Shown piece by piece: positions 1-11,581 of a stretch of DNA of 33,392 bases. How positions within the stretch are numbered: position 1 is the stretch's first letter; each line of letters starts with the position of its first letter. The notes beneath the pieces are model-generated. The model saw only the letters and a program-made list of their open reading frames with translations. It was not told where the DNA came from and did no database searches. The position numbers and the translations under genes are program-made. Location of the stretch: positions 1-33,392 of the forward strand of contig JAKSTT010000008.1 in NCBI GenBank assembly GCA_024413635.1. Reading direction: 5' to 3'. The DNA is from Treponemataceae bacterium (GTDB lineage: Bacteria > Spirochaetota > Spirochaetia > Treponematales > Treponemataceae).

Positions 1-760
1 GATGCCAGTTTACCCCGACGGCAGAATTGTTGTAGGTTTCTATCGAATCAAAAATACGGTCTTCACGGATTTTCGGAGTCCAGGATTCCTGCAGCAGTAC
101 ATCCCGGTTCGCAACATACACACCGTCCGGCACGGAAATATCAGCGCCGGCAAACAGGAATTGAATGGTGTTATTCTGTCCTGACGAACGGATAAACTGG
201 GTTTTCCCCAGGTTTTCAAACTTCCGCTCCGTATTGATGACCTGCTCATTGGCCGTAGCAAAGTGGGTATCAGTCTGTTCTCCCAGCCAGGTGTCAAATA
301 CGGCCTTTACGGAAATTACCTGCGGCCGGTTGGAAATATTCTGGATGGCCAGGTCAACCCGCACATTGTCATAGGTTTTCTTGTCTTTTGTCTTGAACGG
401 CTCAAACCGGATGTCTACAACATAATTGTCAGAAACCGTATATGACAGGGTTGCAGACGTTTCATCCACCATGGTTTCAACGGCAACACCGGTGCCAACG
501 GCCAGCTTCCGCACAGAACCGCTGTTCCGCACATAAAATCCGGAGGTAGTACCGTGTTCTGAAGGTTCCAGAAGAGAAACCCATTCTCCGGTTTCACCGT
601 CAACAATGGAAAGGGTAAAAACACCGGTGGTGTCATCAAGGATAATTCTCAGAGGTTCCAGAACCAGTGTCTTTTTTTCTGCAGAAAGGCCGGCGGTGGC
701 ACATACCACTGCCAGCAGAAGAATACCGGCTGATCTCAGTATGGAACGGGCAGTATGCAT
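1..760 (-). CDS. Secreted protein of unknown function (3' end beyond window)
   Basis: Reading the minus strand from an ATG at 760-758 gives an open frame of 253 codons that runs off the left edge without a stop, so the C-terminus is missing. The protein begins with a signal peptide (MHTARSILRSAG, then a hydrophobic stretch, then a likely cleavage near GLSA/EKK). The mature part looks beta-rich, with segments such as ILDDTTGVFTLS and VDLAIQNISNRP. An AGGAGG Shine-Dalgarno lies about 6 nt upstream. The start overlaps the stop of the upstream TPR gene by one base (TGATG), so the two are probably translationally coupled. I do not recognise the family. A periplasmic or surface role is inferred only from the signal peptide. 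Confidence 0.8.
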   Translation of the reverse strand, partial: MHTARSILRSAGILLLAVVCATAGLSAEKKTLVLEPLRIILDDTTGVFTLSIVDGETGEWVSLLEPSEHGTTSGFYVRNSGSVRKLAVGTGVAVETMVDETSATLSYTVSDNYVVDIRFEPFKTKDKKTYDNVRVDLAIQNISNRPQVISVKAVFDTWLGEQTDTHFATANEQVINTERKFENLGKTQFIRSSGQNNTIQFLFAGADISVPDGVYVANRDVLLQESWTPKIREDRIFDSIETYNNSAVGVNWH

Positions 761-1794
761 CAGTAGGCCTCCTGGGGATGTGTTTCATCAAGGAATCCCT
801 GCAGTTTGCGGGCTTTTTCCATCAGTTCAAGGAATTCCCGCTGGCGTTCAGTATCTTCTTCTGATTCAGCAGGGCTTTTCCAGGCAATTTCTGCAGTTTC
901 TTCGGACTCTTCCAGTTCCTGTTCTTCAAGAGCAGAAATCCGGTTCAACTCTGCGGCATAGGCCACTGCATTGAGGGTATCCTCTGCAGCAGTACGCAGC
1001 TGTTCATTCAAAGCCGTCAGATCGGTAACCCGGGCGTTCAGGAAGGCGTTTTCTTCCTGGCTGGATGCCAGTGCCAGTTCCAGATCCTGAATATGGGATT
1101 CCATGTCACGTACCCGGGACCGGAGTGCCAGCGCTTCTTCTGACTGGTACTGTTTCAGCAGACGCTCATATTCTTCTTTTGAGGCCAGGTATTCCTCACC
1201 GGTTACCCGGAGCAGGTACAGCAGTTTTTCTTCCCGTTCCCGCTGGTTCAGCAGTTCCAGGCGGAATACCGACTCAACGGTTTTTGCCGACTGGGGATAT
1301 TCCGTAACAATACGCTCAAAAAGCCGTTCTGCCTGGTCAAAGTTGAACGTCTGATACAGGCATTCAGCCATCCAGAACAGTGCAGAAGGAACCAGTTCAT
1401 GGTCAGGATAGGTATTGCAGAAAGAAGTAAGGTCCCGGACAGCGTCCGTATAGTTATTGAGGAGGTATTCAGAGCGGGCCATCTGGTATTTTACCTGGGG
1501 CAGATACCCTGATTCAGGAAACCGCTGGGTATAGTAACTGCCGTCTGTCAGTACCGACTGGTAATCACCGGAAAAGACTTCTGACATAATCAGCACATAC
1601 CAGGTTTCCTGGTTACTGTTTTCCGGCATGGTTGCAGCCTTACGGAGAAAAAACAGTGCGGTATTCCAGTCTCCCTTACGGTATGCTTCAAGCCCCTGAA
1701 CCAGCAGGTTTCCCTGGGAATTCTGGGCAGAAAGAGACAGCATACAGAACATGACTATGCAGAGGGCAAGCAGTTTCTGAAACTTTTTTTTCAT
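760..1794 (-). CDS. Secreted TPR and coiled-coil protein (YbgF/BamD-like architecture)
   Basis: A 344-residue protein starting MKKKFQKLLALC with a type I signal peptide (cleavage near LSLSA/QN, no lipobox cysteine). Residues about 30-200 hold helical TPR-like repeats (for example GDWNTALFFLRKAA, YTDAVRDLTSF and FDQAERLFERIVTEYP). These are followed by a charged coiled coil at about 200-300 and an acidic, Glu-rich tail. This start was chosen because GGAG sits 5 nt upstream and because the longer frame would add 41 residues in front of a clear signal peptide. It lies 13 nt downstream of rpe. The layout resembles periplasmic scaffold proteins such as YbgF (CpoB) or BamD, but BamD is a lipoprotein and YbgF has its coiled coil at the N-terminus, so no specific name is given. 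Confidence 0.85.
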   Translation of the reverse strand: MKKKFQKLLALCIVMFCMLSLSAQNSQGNLLVQGLEAYRKGDWNTALFFLRKAATMPENSNQETWYVLIMSEVFSGDYQSVLTDGSYYTQRFPESGYLPQVKYQMARSEYLLNNYTDAVRDLTSFCNTYPDHELVPSALFWMAECLYQTFNFDQAERLFERIVTEYPQSAKTVESVFRLELLNQREREEKLLYLLRVTGEEYLASKEEYERLLKQYQSEEALALRSRVRDMESHIQDLELALASSQEENAFLNARVTDLTALNEQLRTAAEDTLNAVAYAAELNRISALEEQELEESEETAEIAWKSPAESEEDTERQREFLELMEKARKLQGFLDETHPQEAY

Positions 1795-1807
1795 ATATTC
1801 TCCAAAA

Positions 1808-2443
1808 CTACAGCATGTCTTTGGTAAAGGTGCCGGCAAAAAAGGCACTGCCGGACACAACCACATCAACACCAGCCGTAATAACTGATTGTACAGTATT
1901 TTGGTTAATCCCGCCATCTACGGATATAAGATAATTATAGCCCTTTTCCTTTCTGATCTGATCCAGCAGGGCAATTTTATCTACGCACTGGGGAATCAGT
2001 TTCTGACCGCCAAAACCGGGATTTACCGTCATGACCAGTACCAGGTCTACAAAGGGCAGCAGCTCACTGATGGCAGAAACCGGAGTAGACGGCACAATAC
2101 TGATTCCTGCCTTTTTCCCCAGGTCATGAATGTGGGATATCAGCCGGTGTGAATGGATACAGGCTTCGTGGTGAAAAGTAATGTAATCGGCACCGCTTTC
2201 TGCAAAGCCATCAACCAGGGTTTCAGGATGTTCAGTCATCAGGTGTACGTCAAAAGGCAGGTCAGAATGAGGCCGCAGTGCAGAGACAACCTGCTGTCCG
2301 ATGGTAATGGGCGGTACAAAGGTTCCGTCCATGACATCAATATGAATAAGGTCCCCACCCTGCTGGTTGATGAAGGATACAGCTTCGCCCAGACGGGCAA
2401 AATCTGCAGAGAGTAACGACGGTGAGAAAAGTATATTTTTCAT
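1808..2443 (-). CDS. rpe: Ribulose-phosphate 3-epimerase
   Basis: A 211-residue TIM-barrel enzyme that interconverts ribulose 5-phosphate and xylulose 5-phosphate in the pentose phosphate pathway. The sequence shows the family signatures: SPSLLSADFARLG at the N-terminus, HIDVMDG with metal ligand His34 and catalytic Asp36, His67 in FDVHLM, the phosphate-binding NPGFGGQK around residue 141, SVDGGIN with catalytic Asp176, and VSGSAFF near the end. Length is normal for the family. The ATG at 2443 is used because the upstream extension in the same frame starts with TTG and is not conserved-looking. No Shine-Dalgarno precedes this ATG. Instead an extended -10 promoter lies 6 nt upstream, suggesting a leaderless transcript. 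It heads a three-gene run with the two secreted proteins downstream. Confidence 0.96.
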   Translation of the reverse strand: MKNILFSPSLLSADFARLGEAVSFINQQGGDLIHIDVMDGTFVPPITIGQQVVSALRPHSDLPFDVHLMTEHPETLVDGFAESGADYITFHHEACIHSHRLISHIHDLGKKAGISIVPSTPVSAISELLPFVDLVLVMTVNPGFGGQKLIPQCVDKIALLDQIRKEKGYNYLISVDGGINQNTVQSVITAGVDVVVSGSAFFAGTFTKDML

Positions 2444-2449
2444 ATAAAA

Positions 2450-2478
2450 ATAGTAGCAAAGGCAGGGATGATTGTCTA
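2450..2478 (-). promoter_or_regulatory. rpe promoter, candidate leaderless start
   Basis: On the minus strand a -35 TAGACA (2478-2473) is followed by a 17-nt spacer and an extended -10, TGC-TACTAT (2458-2450). Six nucleotides separate the -10 from the rpe ATG, so a start site 7 nt downstream would be the A of the ATG. A second candidate lies further upstream: TTGGTA (2566-2561), 16 nt, TATACT (2544-2539), which would give a leader of about 90 nt. Confidence 0.55.
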
Positions 2479-2516
2479 GCAACAGAATTTTTTTATATTT
2501 TTTTCTAAAAAACTAC

Positions 2517-2546
2517 TTGACGTATATATACGATTTACAGTATAAA
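2517..2546 (+). promoter_or_regulatory. Sigma-70-like promoter for the TPR-greA operon
   Basis: TTGACG (2517-2522), an 18-nt spacer and TATAAA (2541-2546) precede the plus-strand TPR gene by about 75 nt. The spacer contains the perfect 12-bp palindrome CGTATATATACG (2521-2532), which overlaps the last bases of the -35 and could be an operator. An AT-rich tract lies just upstream. Confidence 0.6.
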
Positions 2547-2622
2547 CTTACCCCAATTTTTACCAATTTTTGTACATTTATTGACTTTTACCTTCATTTC
2601 TGACATACTGGAAAAGTTCGCT

Positions 2623-3561
2623 ATGGAAAAGAGTTCAGAAACAAGTTTAGCCCAGGCTCGGGAATTCCTTAAGAATGCACAGATTTCTAAGGCTCATCAG
2701 GTCCTGGAAGAAAGACTCCCCTATGAACTGCAGAACGATGAGTTACGGCAAACCCTGACTTACGTTCACTACTGGGAAGATTTCATTCTGACGCTGCAGG
2801 AACTTGAATCTCCTTTTGAACGGGGCGAATCACTGATACTCCGGTGGAAACAGTTTTCCGCCCAGTATTGTGAAGCACCCGGTTCTACACCATATGAACA
2901 GAGTATTGATGCTTTACGTCAGGGTATTTTTCAGCTTGCACTGGAAAATTACCAGTCATTGTTTCAGTTGAGCAATCAGGACCAGAAGGCGGAAATTCTC
3001 CGCAAGACCGGCTTGTGTTACAAGGCACTGGGGGACTATGAAAAAGCCCTCAAGTACCTGAATGAAGCCAATTCCCTTGCTCCTGGCAGTGCACCGGTAC
3101 TTGCCGAAATGGCTGACTGTTACGCCCTGTATGGAGAGGAACGGATTGCAAAGGTACTCTTCAGGGAAGCTTTTTTTGTTGATGCAGAAAAAGTGGACAT
3201 TACGCTCCTTGAATCCGAACTGATTACGACACTGATCAGTTACGTGGAAAACATGGGGTATACCGGTTCAGAATTAAAGTCCTGGATTCCGGTATATGGC
3301 GTGTTGTATGGAGTTTTCAACATTAAACGTGAGTTACGGGCCCTTGAAGCCGGTAAACTCAAGCAGTCTGTTTTCCAGCTGGAAAACGAACTGAAAGAAG
3401 CACGGGGCAATGCCAGTCTGCTGAAACCCCGGCTCATCAATCACTATTTCTGGCTGGTAGATTACTACGTCAACACCAACGATGACCACGCCAGGATTAA
3501 CGAGATTTTGCTTAAAATTAAACTGCTTGACCCCGTCGTACATGATAAGTATGTGGTGTAA
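2623..3561 (+). CDS. Cytoplasmic TPR-repeat protein upstream of greA
   Basis: A 312-residue, largely helical protein with no signal peptide or membrane segment. Residues about 125-200 contain recognisable TPR motifs (AEILRKTGLCYKALGDYEKA, then ALKYLNEANSLAPGS, then VLAEMADCYALYGEERIA). The longer frame begins at a TTG at 2581 with no Shine-Dalgarno. I chose the ATG at 2623, preceded by a weak purine run (GGAAAAG). It sits 44 nt ahead of the greA fusion gene and behind a good promoter, so the two form a probable operon and may work together. Molecular role unknown. TPR proteins normally act as protein-binding scaffolds. Confidence 0.8.
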   Translation: MEKSSETSLAQAREFLKNAQISKAHQVLEERLPYELQNDELRQTLTYVHYWEDFILTLQELESPFERGESLILRWKQFSAQYCEAPGSTPYEQSIDALRQGIFQLALENYQSLFQLSNQDQKAEILRKTGLCYKALGDYEKALKYLNEANSLAPGSAPVLAEMADCYALYGEERIAKVLFREAFFVDAEKVDITLLESELITTLISYVENMGYTGSELKSWIPVYGVLYGVFNIKRELRALEAGKLKQSVFQLENELKEARGNASLLKPRLINHYFWLVDYYVNTNDDHARINEILLKIKLLDPVVHDKYVV

Positions 3562-3605
3562 CTGTACCGGGAGATTCAACAGGACACAAACACAGGAGAA
3601 ACTTT

Positions 3606-6320
3606 ATGTCTGAAGAATTGGTTAAGAGTGTTCAGGATCTGCTGAAGGAAGAAACCTTCACCCGCGCAGCCCTTTCACAGTACTCAAAAAGCAATTTCAT
3701 CAAGCTTTCTGAGATCATTGAACAGGCTCACTCTGAAAACTGCATTGATGAAGTAAAAGGTGTAGCCGACGAACACCTGGTTCATACCAAAAACAGCGTT
3801 ATTGCACTGTACATTTCCGGTATGCTGGGACTCAAGAAAGGTAGTCTTGATAATTCTTCACTCGTAACCCTGATCAACCTCTTCCTTGACCAGCACCGCA
3901 GCAACGTTGTTACCTACCTTTGCGAAAGCATCCTTGCTGAAGACGAAAACAATAAATTTGCCCTGCACACCCTGGCTGACTGCTACGCCGAAGAAGACAA
4001 CGAAAAAATCTGGGAAGTATACGAACATATCGTAAAGATTGACCGTGAAGAAGCTAACATTGCAAAAATCCTGGGTGAAAAATACGAAAAAGAAGGCAAC
4101 CTGGAAGTTGCCGTTGAATACTATAAAAAAGCACTGAACCGTTTCATTACCAAAGCTCCCGGCACCCAGCTGAGAGAAATGTGGACCAAACTGGTTTCAC
4201 TGGTTCCGGAAGAAATTGAATTCTTCTACATGATTCAGCGTAAAATTGCAAAAACCATCAGTGCTGATAAATCTGCCAGCATGATGCAGGAACTGTACGT
4301 ATACTACAGAGAAGCAGAAAACTGGAATGTTGCCATTGATATCCTGAAACTGATGCTGTCCATCGATGATAAAGACAGCTGGGCACGCCGCGAACTTGTA
4401 GACTGTTTCAAAGGCAAATATGCAAAACACAGCCAGCTTGATGACTATATCCGTGTTTCAAACCTGGCTTCCAGCTGGAGAAACGTATTTGAAGCCATTG
4501 CTGACTTTGAAAAACACATCTCCTTTGACGTAAAGAACTTTGTATTCCACCGCTCATGGGGTGTTGGTGTCATTACCAAAGTAGAAGGTGAAACCATTAC
4601 CATCAACTTTGGTAAAAAACAGGGTGTACACGATATGTCCCTGAAAATGGCTATCAACGCACTGCAGCCACTGGCCAAAAACCACATCTGGGTACTGAAA
4701 GCTACCAAATCAAAGGAAGTTCTCCGTGCCAAAGTAAAAGATGACAAAGAATGGACCCTGAAAACCATCATCAGAAGCTTTGACAACAGCTGTGACTTTA
4801 AACGCATCAAGGCTGAACTGGTTCCAAGCATCCTGACCACTACCGAATGGACCGGATGGAGCACTGCTGCACGCAAGCTGATCGATTCCGATCCTACCTT
4901 CGGCGTAAATCCTGATGATATTACCCAGTACACCGTACGCGACCACGCCATCACCAAAGTTGAAAAACTTGCCAACGAATTCAAGGCACAGAAACAGTTC
5001 TTTGCCCGTATTGATATTCTGATGAAGTTTGCCAACACCGAAACCGAAAACGGTGAACCAGCAGTAGAAACCGACCTGTTCGGTGACATGCTGTCTTACT
5101 TTACCGGTTTCCTCCACTCTACCGGTACCGTAACCGAACAGACCATCGCTTCATACCTGGTAGTACGCAACATCATCGTAAACTACAACCTGCCTAACCC
5201 CGGCATCCAGCTGGATATTTTCGGCAAACTGTTTGAAGAAATTGAAAACCCAAGCGACATGTATCTGTCACTGAAAGATACCAGAAACACTTCACTGCGC
5301 AAGGACTTCCTTACCTGTATTGAAATGCTGCCCAACTGGTCTGATGTATACATCAAGCTGTTCCCAACCGTTCTTTCTTCTGAAATGCTGACCAAACTGA
5401 TCAACAAAGGTCACACTGATAAAGTTAAGAAACTGGCTGCAACTTCGTTTGAAAACTACCGCGACTACCGCGCTGCAGCCATCTACTTCTTCAAGGAATG
5501 CCAGAACGAAGAATGGTTCCAGGAAATCGGTATTTCATATGAAAAACAGATGATTACCCTGGTAAACATCATGGATCTGGGCTTCCGCGAAATCAACAAC
5601 CACTACAACACTACTGAAAACCGCAAACTGATCAAACAGATTGAAACCCTGCTGTTCGGTAAAGACGCAGCATTCCTGAACTACATGCTGGATAACGGTA
5701 CTGAAACCATTAACCGCCTGTACACTCTGGTTTCTGACGTTAACGACCTGGATCCGGTTATCACCATGAAAATGCGCAGCCAGATTCAGAACAAGTATCC
5801 TGACTTCCAGTTCCGCGTTAAGGAAGAAAAGACTGTTCAGACTAAGGGTCTTATCGTAACCCAGGCATTCTTCGACAAGATGAAGGCCGAACTGGACCAC
5901 ATTGCTACTGTTGAAATCCCAGCCAACGCCAAGGAAATCGGTGAAGCAATTGAAAAAGGTGACTTGCGTGAAAATGCTGAATACAAGGCAGCACGTGAAC
6001 GCCAGACCCAGCTCAACAGCCAGGCAACCCGCCTGCAGGAAGACATCGACCGCGCACAGGTATTCGATCCTTCTACCGCAACTACTGCCTACATTTCATT
6101 CGGTACTGTAGTAACCCTGCACAACGAACTGGAAAATACTGATGAAACCTACACCATTCTGGGACCACGTGAATCTGATCCTGACAACGGAATCATTTCC
6201 TACATGTCTCCAATGGGTATGGCTATCATGAACAAAAAGCCAAAAGAAAAACTGAACTTTGTAATCAACGAACGCAACTATTCATACACTGTTGCAAAAA
6301 TCAAGATTGCAAAACTCTAA
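3606..6320 (+). CDS. greA: Transcript-cleavage factor GreA with large N-terminal extension
   Basis: A 904-residue protein whose last 160 residues (about 745-904) are a complete GreA. They hold an N-terminal coiled-coil hairpin with the acidic tip GDLRENAEYKAA (Asp786 and Glu789 correspond to the Mg-binding tip acids of bacterial GreA), followed by the C-terminal FKBP-like domain. GreA rescues backtracked RNA polymerase by inserting this tip into the secondary channel. Ordinary GreA is about 158 residues, so about 740 residues are added. Residues 1-300 are helical and TPR-like (for example LEVAVEYYKKALNRF). Residues about 308-350 contain FVFHRSWGVGVITKVEGE, which resembles the Tudor-like RNA-polymerase-interacting fold of CarD/Mfd. 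Long GreA fusions are remembered from treponemes and chlamydiae. AGGAGA lies 7 nt before the ATG. Codon use (AAC, ACC, GAA, CGC/CGT, few CGG) suggests high expression. Confidence 0.95.
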   Translation: MSEELVKSVQDLLKEETFTRAALSQYSKSNFIKLSEIIEQAHSENCIDEVKGVADEHLVHTKNSVIALYISGMLGLKKGSLDNSSLVTLINLFLDQHRSNVVTYLCESILAEDENNKFALHTLADCYAEEDNEKIWEVYEHIVKIDREEANIAKILGEKYEKEGNLEVAVEYYKKALNRFITKAPGTQLREMWTKLVSLVPEEIEFFYMIQRKIAKTISADKSASMMQELYVYYREAENWNVAIDILKLMLSIDDKDSWARRELVDCFKGKYAKHSQLDDYIRVSNLASSWRNVFEAIADFEKHISFDVKNFVFHRSWGVGVITKVEGETITINFGKKQGVHDMSLKMAINALQPLAKNHIWVLKATKSKEVLRAKVKDDKEWTLKTIIRSFDNSCDFKRIKAELVPSILTTTEWTGWSTAARKLIDSDPTFGVNPDDITQYTVRDHAITKVEKLANEFKAQKQFFARIDILMKFANTETENGEPAVETDLFGDMLSYFTGFLHSTGTVTEQTIASYLVVRNIIVNYNLPNPGIQLDIFGKLFEEIENPSDMYLSLKDTRNTSLRKDFLTCIEMLPNWSDVYIKLFPTVLSSEMLTKLINKGHTDKVKKLAATSFENYRDYRAAAIYFFKECQNEEWFQEIGISYEKQMITLVNIMDLGFREINNHYNTTENRKLIKQIETLLFGKDAAFLNYMLDNGTETINRLYTLVSDVNDLDPVITMKMRSQIQNKYPDFQFRVKEEKTVQTKGLIVTQAFFDKMKAELDHIATVEIPANAKEIGEAIEKGDLRENAEYKAARERQTQLNSQATRLQEDIDRAQVFDPSTATTAYISFGTVVTLHNELENTDETYTILGPRESDPDNGIISYMSPMGMAIMNKKPKEKLNFVINERNYSYTVAKIKIAKL

Positions 6321-6333
6321 TACTTAGGGTATG

Positions 6334-6367
6334 AAAAAAGGGTTCCGGAAACGGAACCCATTTTTTT
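6334..6367. terminator. Bidirectional intrinsic terminator between greA and the HEAT-repeat gene
   Basis: A perfect 8-bp stem, GGGTTCCG (6340-6347) with CGGAACCC (6352-6359), is closed by a GAAA tetraloop. It is followed by seven T on the plus strand and preceded by six A, which give six T on the minus strand. It lies between two convergent genes and can stop both. Confidence 0.93.
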
Positions 6368-6373
6368 ATGCTT

Positions 6374-9921
<3,548 letters not shown>

Positions 9922-9925
<4 letters not shown>

Positions 9926-11022
9926 TTCCGTACCAACCTCCAGTAGAACACCAGCGCTGCTATACCTACCAGAAAGTTTGGCAGCCACATGGTCAGAAAT
10001 CCATTGATGCCGATTTTATAGCTGAAATTCTGTCCTAAAATCATCAGGGCCCAATAGGCAACGCAGATAACGATACCGATGATGAGTCCGATGGTCTGAC
10101 CGTTGTGTTTACCGAACAGAAAGGCTAATGGAAGCGCCAGCATGGCAAAAAAGAGGGAGCCGAAGGGCAGCGAAAACTTCATGTTGAATTCCAAATCCCA
10201 CACATTCAGGGTACGTTTTGAAGTTTTCTGTTCTGCCCTCATTTTCTTCAGTTCCCGGTACAGATCCAGTGCCGTCAGTTCCCGGGGATTTTTCCGTCCG
10301 TTGGAACCGGGGAAAATGCTTTCTGCAAAGATATTCATTATCAGTGAATCACTGACCATGTAGTCATAGGACAGATAGTCTGAGGGATTAAGGAAAACAG
10401 CTACGGAATCGTCCATCTGCAGCTGCATGACAACTCCGGGATCTTTGGGACTGATGATGGTAGAGTTTCCGGCAACGATAATCCGCTGCTCATTCTTACT
10501 GTCAGTATCAAACAGAATCATTTCAGAAACATTCCGGTCTTCCACAGTACCGATGACCAGGGTAGACCGGTCAGTTCGTTTTATGGAGTTTGATTCCAGC
10601 TCTACCGACGGGTTGGAATACAGGATATCCCGGTACAGTTCATTGTATTTTACTGTTCCCAGGGGAAGAAGATAGTCATTTACAAAAAAAGAAACAAACG
10701 AAATAATCAGGGACAGCACCAGCACCGGGAACAGAATGGAACGGTAATGGTTACCGGTGGCCCGGAATACCAGGATTTCATTATCACTCATCATGCGTCC
10801 CAGACACATAAGGAATCCCACCAGGGTGGCAAAGGGAGCAGACTGGGCAATGATGAACGGCAGTGAAAAGGTAATAAGCTGAATAACCTGCAGAATGGGT
10901 ACCCGTTTTTTCAGCAGTTCTTCTGCCATAAGCAGTATCTGGTTCACAAAGAAAATGAGGAAAAAGAATAAGAATGCAATGGAAAAATAGAGGGCCAGTT
11001 CACCCATCAGGTATTTGAACAT
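9922..11022 (-). CDS. lptF: LptF/LptG family permease (first copy, LptF position)
   Basis: A 366-residue inner-membrane protein with the same topology as its downstream partner: an N-terminal membrane helix (LYFSIAFLFFFLIFFVNQIL), two more helices before residue 125, a periplasmic beta-rich domain about 125-270, and three C-terminal helices. The family hallmark of polar and proline residues in the first pair (SLPFIIAQSAPFATLVGFLM) is present. The start at the ATG at 11022 is set by the hydrophobic N-terminus. The Shine-Dalgarno is weak, and 28 nt separate it from dut. The longer frame overlaps dut and is not supported. Naming as LptF is by order in the pair. Confidence 0.85.
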
Positions 11023-11050
11023 GACATGGTGTTTCAGGCCGGAAGCAGTC

Positions 11051-11509
11051 TTACTTTGACGCACTGAACCCGCCTGTAGACCCAAAACCGCCGGCTCCGC
11101 GTTCTGTTTCAGAAAGCCGGTCCACAGTTACAAACGTACCCCGGGTTACCGGCGCAACCACAATCTGGCCGATGCGGTCACCATTGTTGATGACAAAGGG
11201 TTCCTGCCCCAGGTTAATCAGGATTACTTTTGATTCACCCCGGTAATCGCAGTCAATGGTGCCGGGTGAGTTTACGCAGGTAACACCATATTTATATGCC
11301 AGCCCGCTTCGTGGACGCATCTGTATTTCATATCCTTCCGGAATTTCAAAAAAAAGGCCGGTGGGAATCATGCGGCGTTCACCGGGCTGTAAAGTAACCG
11401 GTTCATCCAGCAGTGCACATACATCGGCACCGGCGGCGCCGGCAGTCTGATACTCAGGAAGCTTTGCGCCCGGCAGGGCACGTACTTTAATCTCTACGTT
11501 TGCAAACAT
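11051..11509 (-). CDS. dut: dUTP diphosphatase (dUTPase)
   Basis: A 152-residue trimeric dUTPase that converts dUTP to dUMP and pyrophosphate, limiting uracil in DNA and supplying dUMP for dTMP. All five family motifs are visible in order: AGADVCAL (residues 26-33), [12 protein letters not shown] (66-76), [10 protein letters not shown] with catalytic Asp86, [10 protein letters not shown] (111-120) and the C-terminal glycine-rich [10 protein letters not shown] (138-147). The start is the ATG at 11509. The upstream extension would read through the pnp terminator. No Shine-Dalgarno is present, but an extended -10 lies 6 nt before the ATG. It is the first gene of the dut-lptF-lptG-tgt-HEAT run. 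Confidence 0.97.
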   Translation of the reverse strand: MFANVEIKVRALPGAKLPEYQTAGAAGADVCALLDEPVTLQPGERRMIPTGLFFEIPEGYEIQMRPRSGLAYKYGVTCVNSPGTIDCDYRGESKVILINLGQEPFVINNGDRIGQIVVAPVTRGTFVTVDRLSETERGAGGFGSTGGFSASK

Positions 11510-11515
11510 ATCAAC

Positions 11516-11544
11516 AGTATACCAAAAAAAAACGGCTGTTACCA
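11516..11544 (-). promoter_or_regulatory. dut promoter (extended -10), candidate leaderless start
   Basis: TGG-TATACT (11524-11516) is a full TGn-extended -10, and it ends 6 nt before the dut ATG. A weak -35-like TGGTAA (11544-11539) lies 17 nt upstream inside the pnp terminator hairpin. A start 7 nt after the -10 would coincide with the ATG. Confidence 0.5.
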
Positions 11545-11562
11545 CAAAGGGCAGCAGCCGTT
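11524..11562 (-). terminator. Intrinsic terminator after pnp
   Basis: On the minus strand AACGGCTG (11562-11555) pairs perfectly with CAGCCGTT (11538-11531), and the stem is followed by an unbroken run of nine T. The 16-nt loop can form a few more pairs. The hairpin begins about 20 nt after the pnp stop codon. Confidence 0.92.
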
Positions 11563-11581
11563 TCTCTAAGCCTTACAGGAC

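Noticed and set aside
4445-5089. 214-codon minus-strand open frame inside greA
   Set aside because: Lies opposite the highly biased codons of the GreA fusion; low-complexity Ser-rich translation and no start signals.
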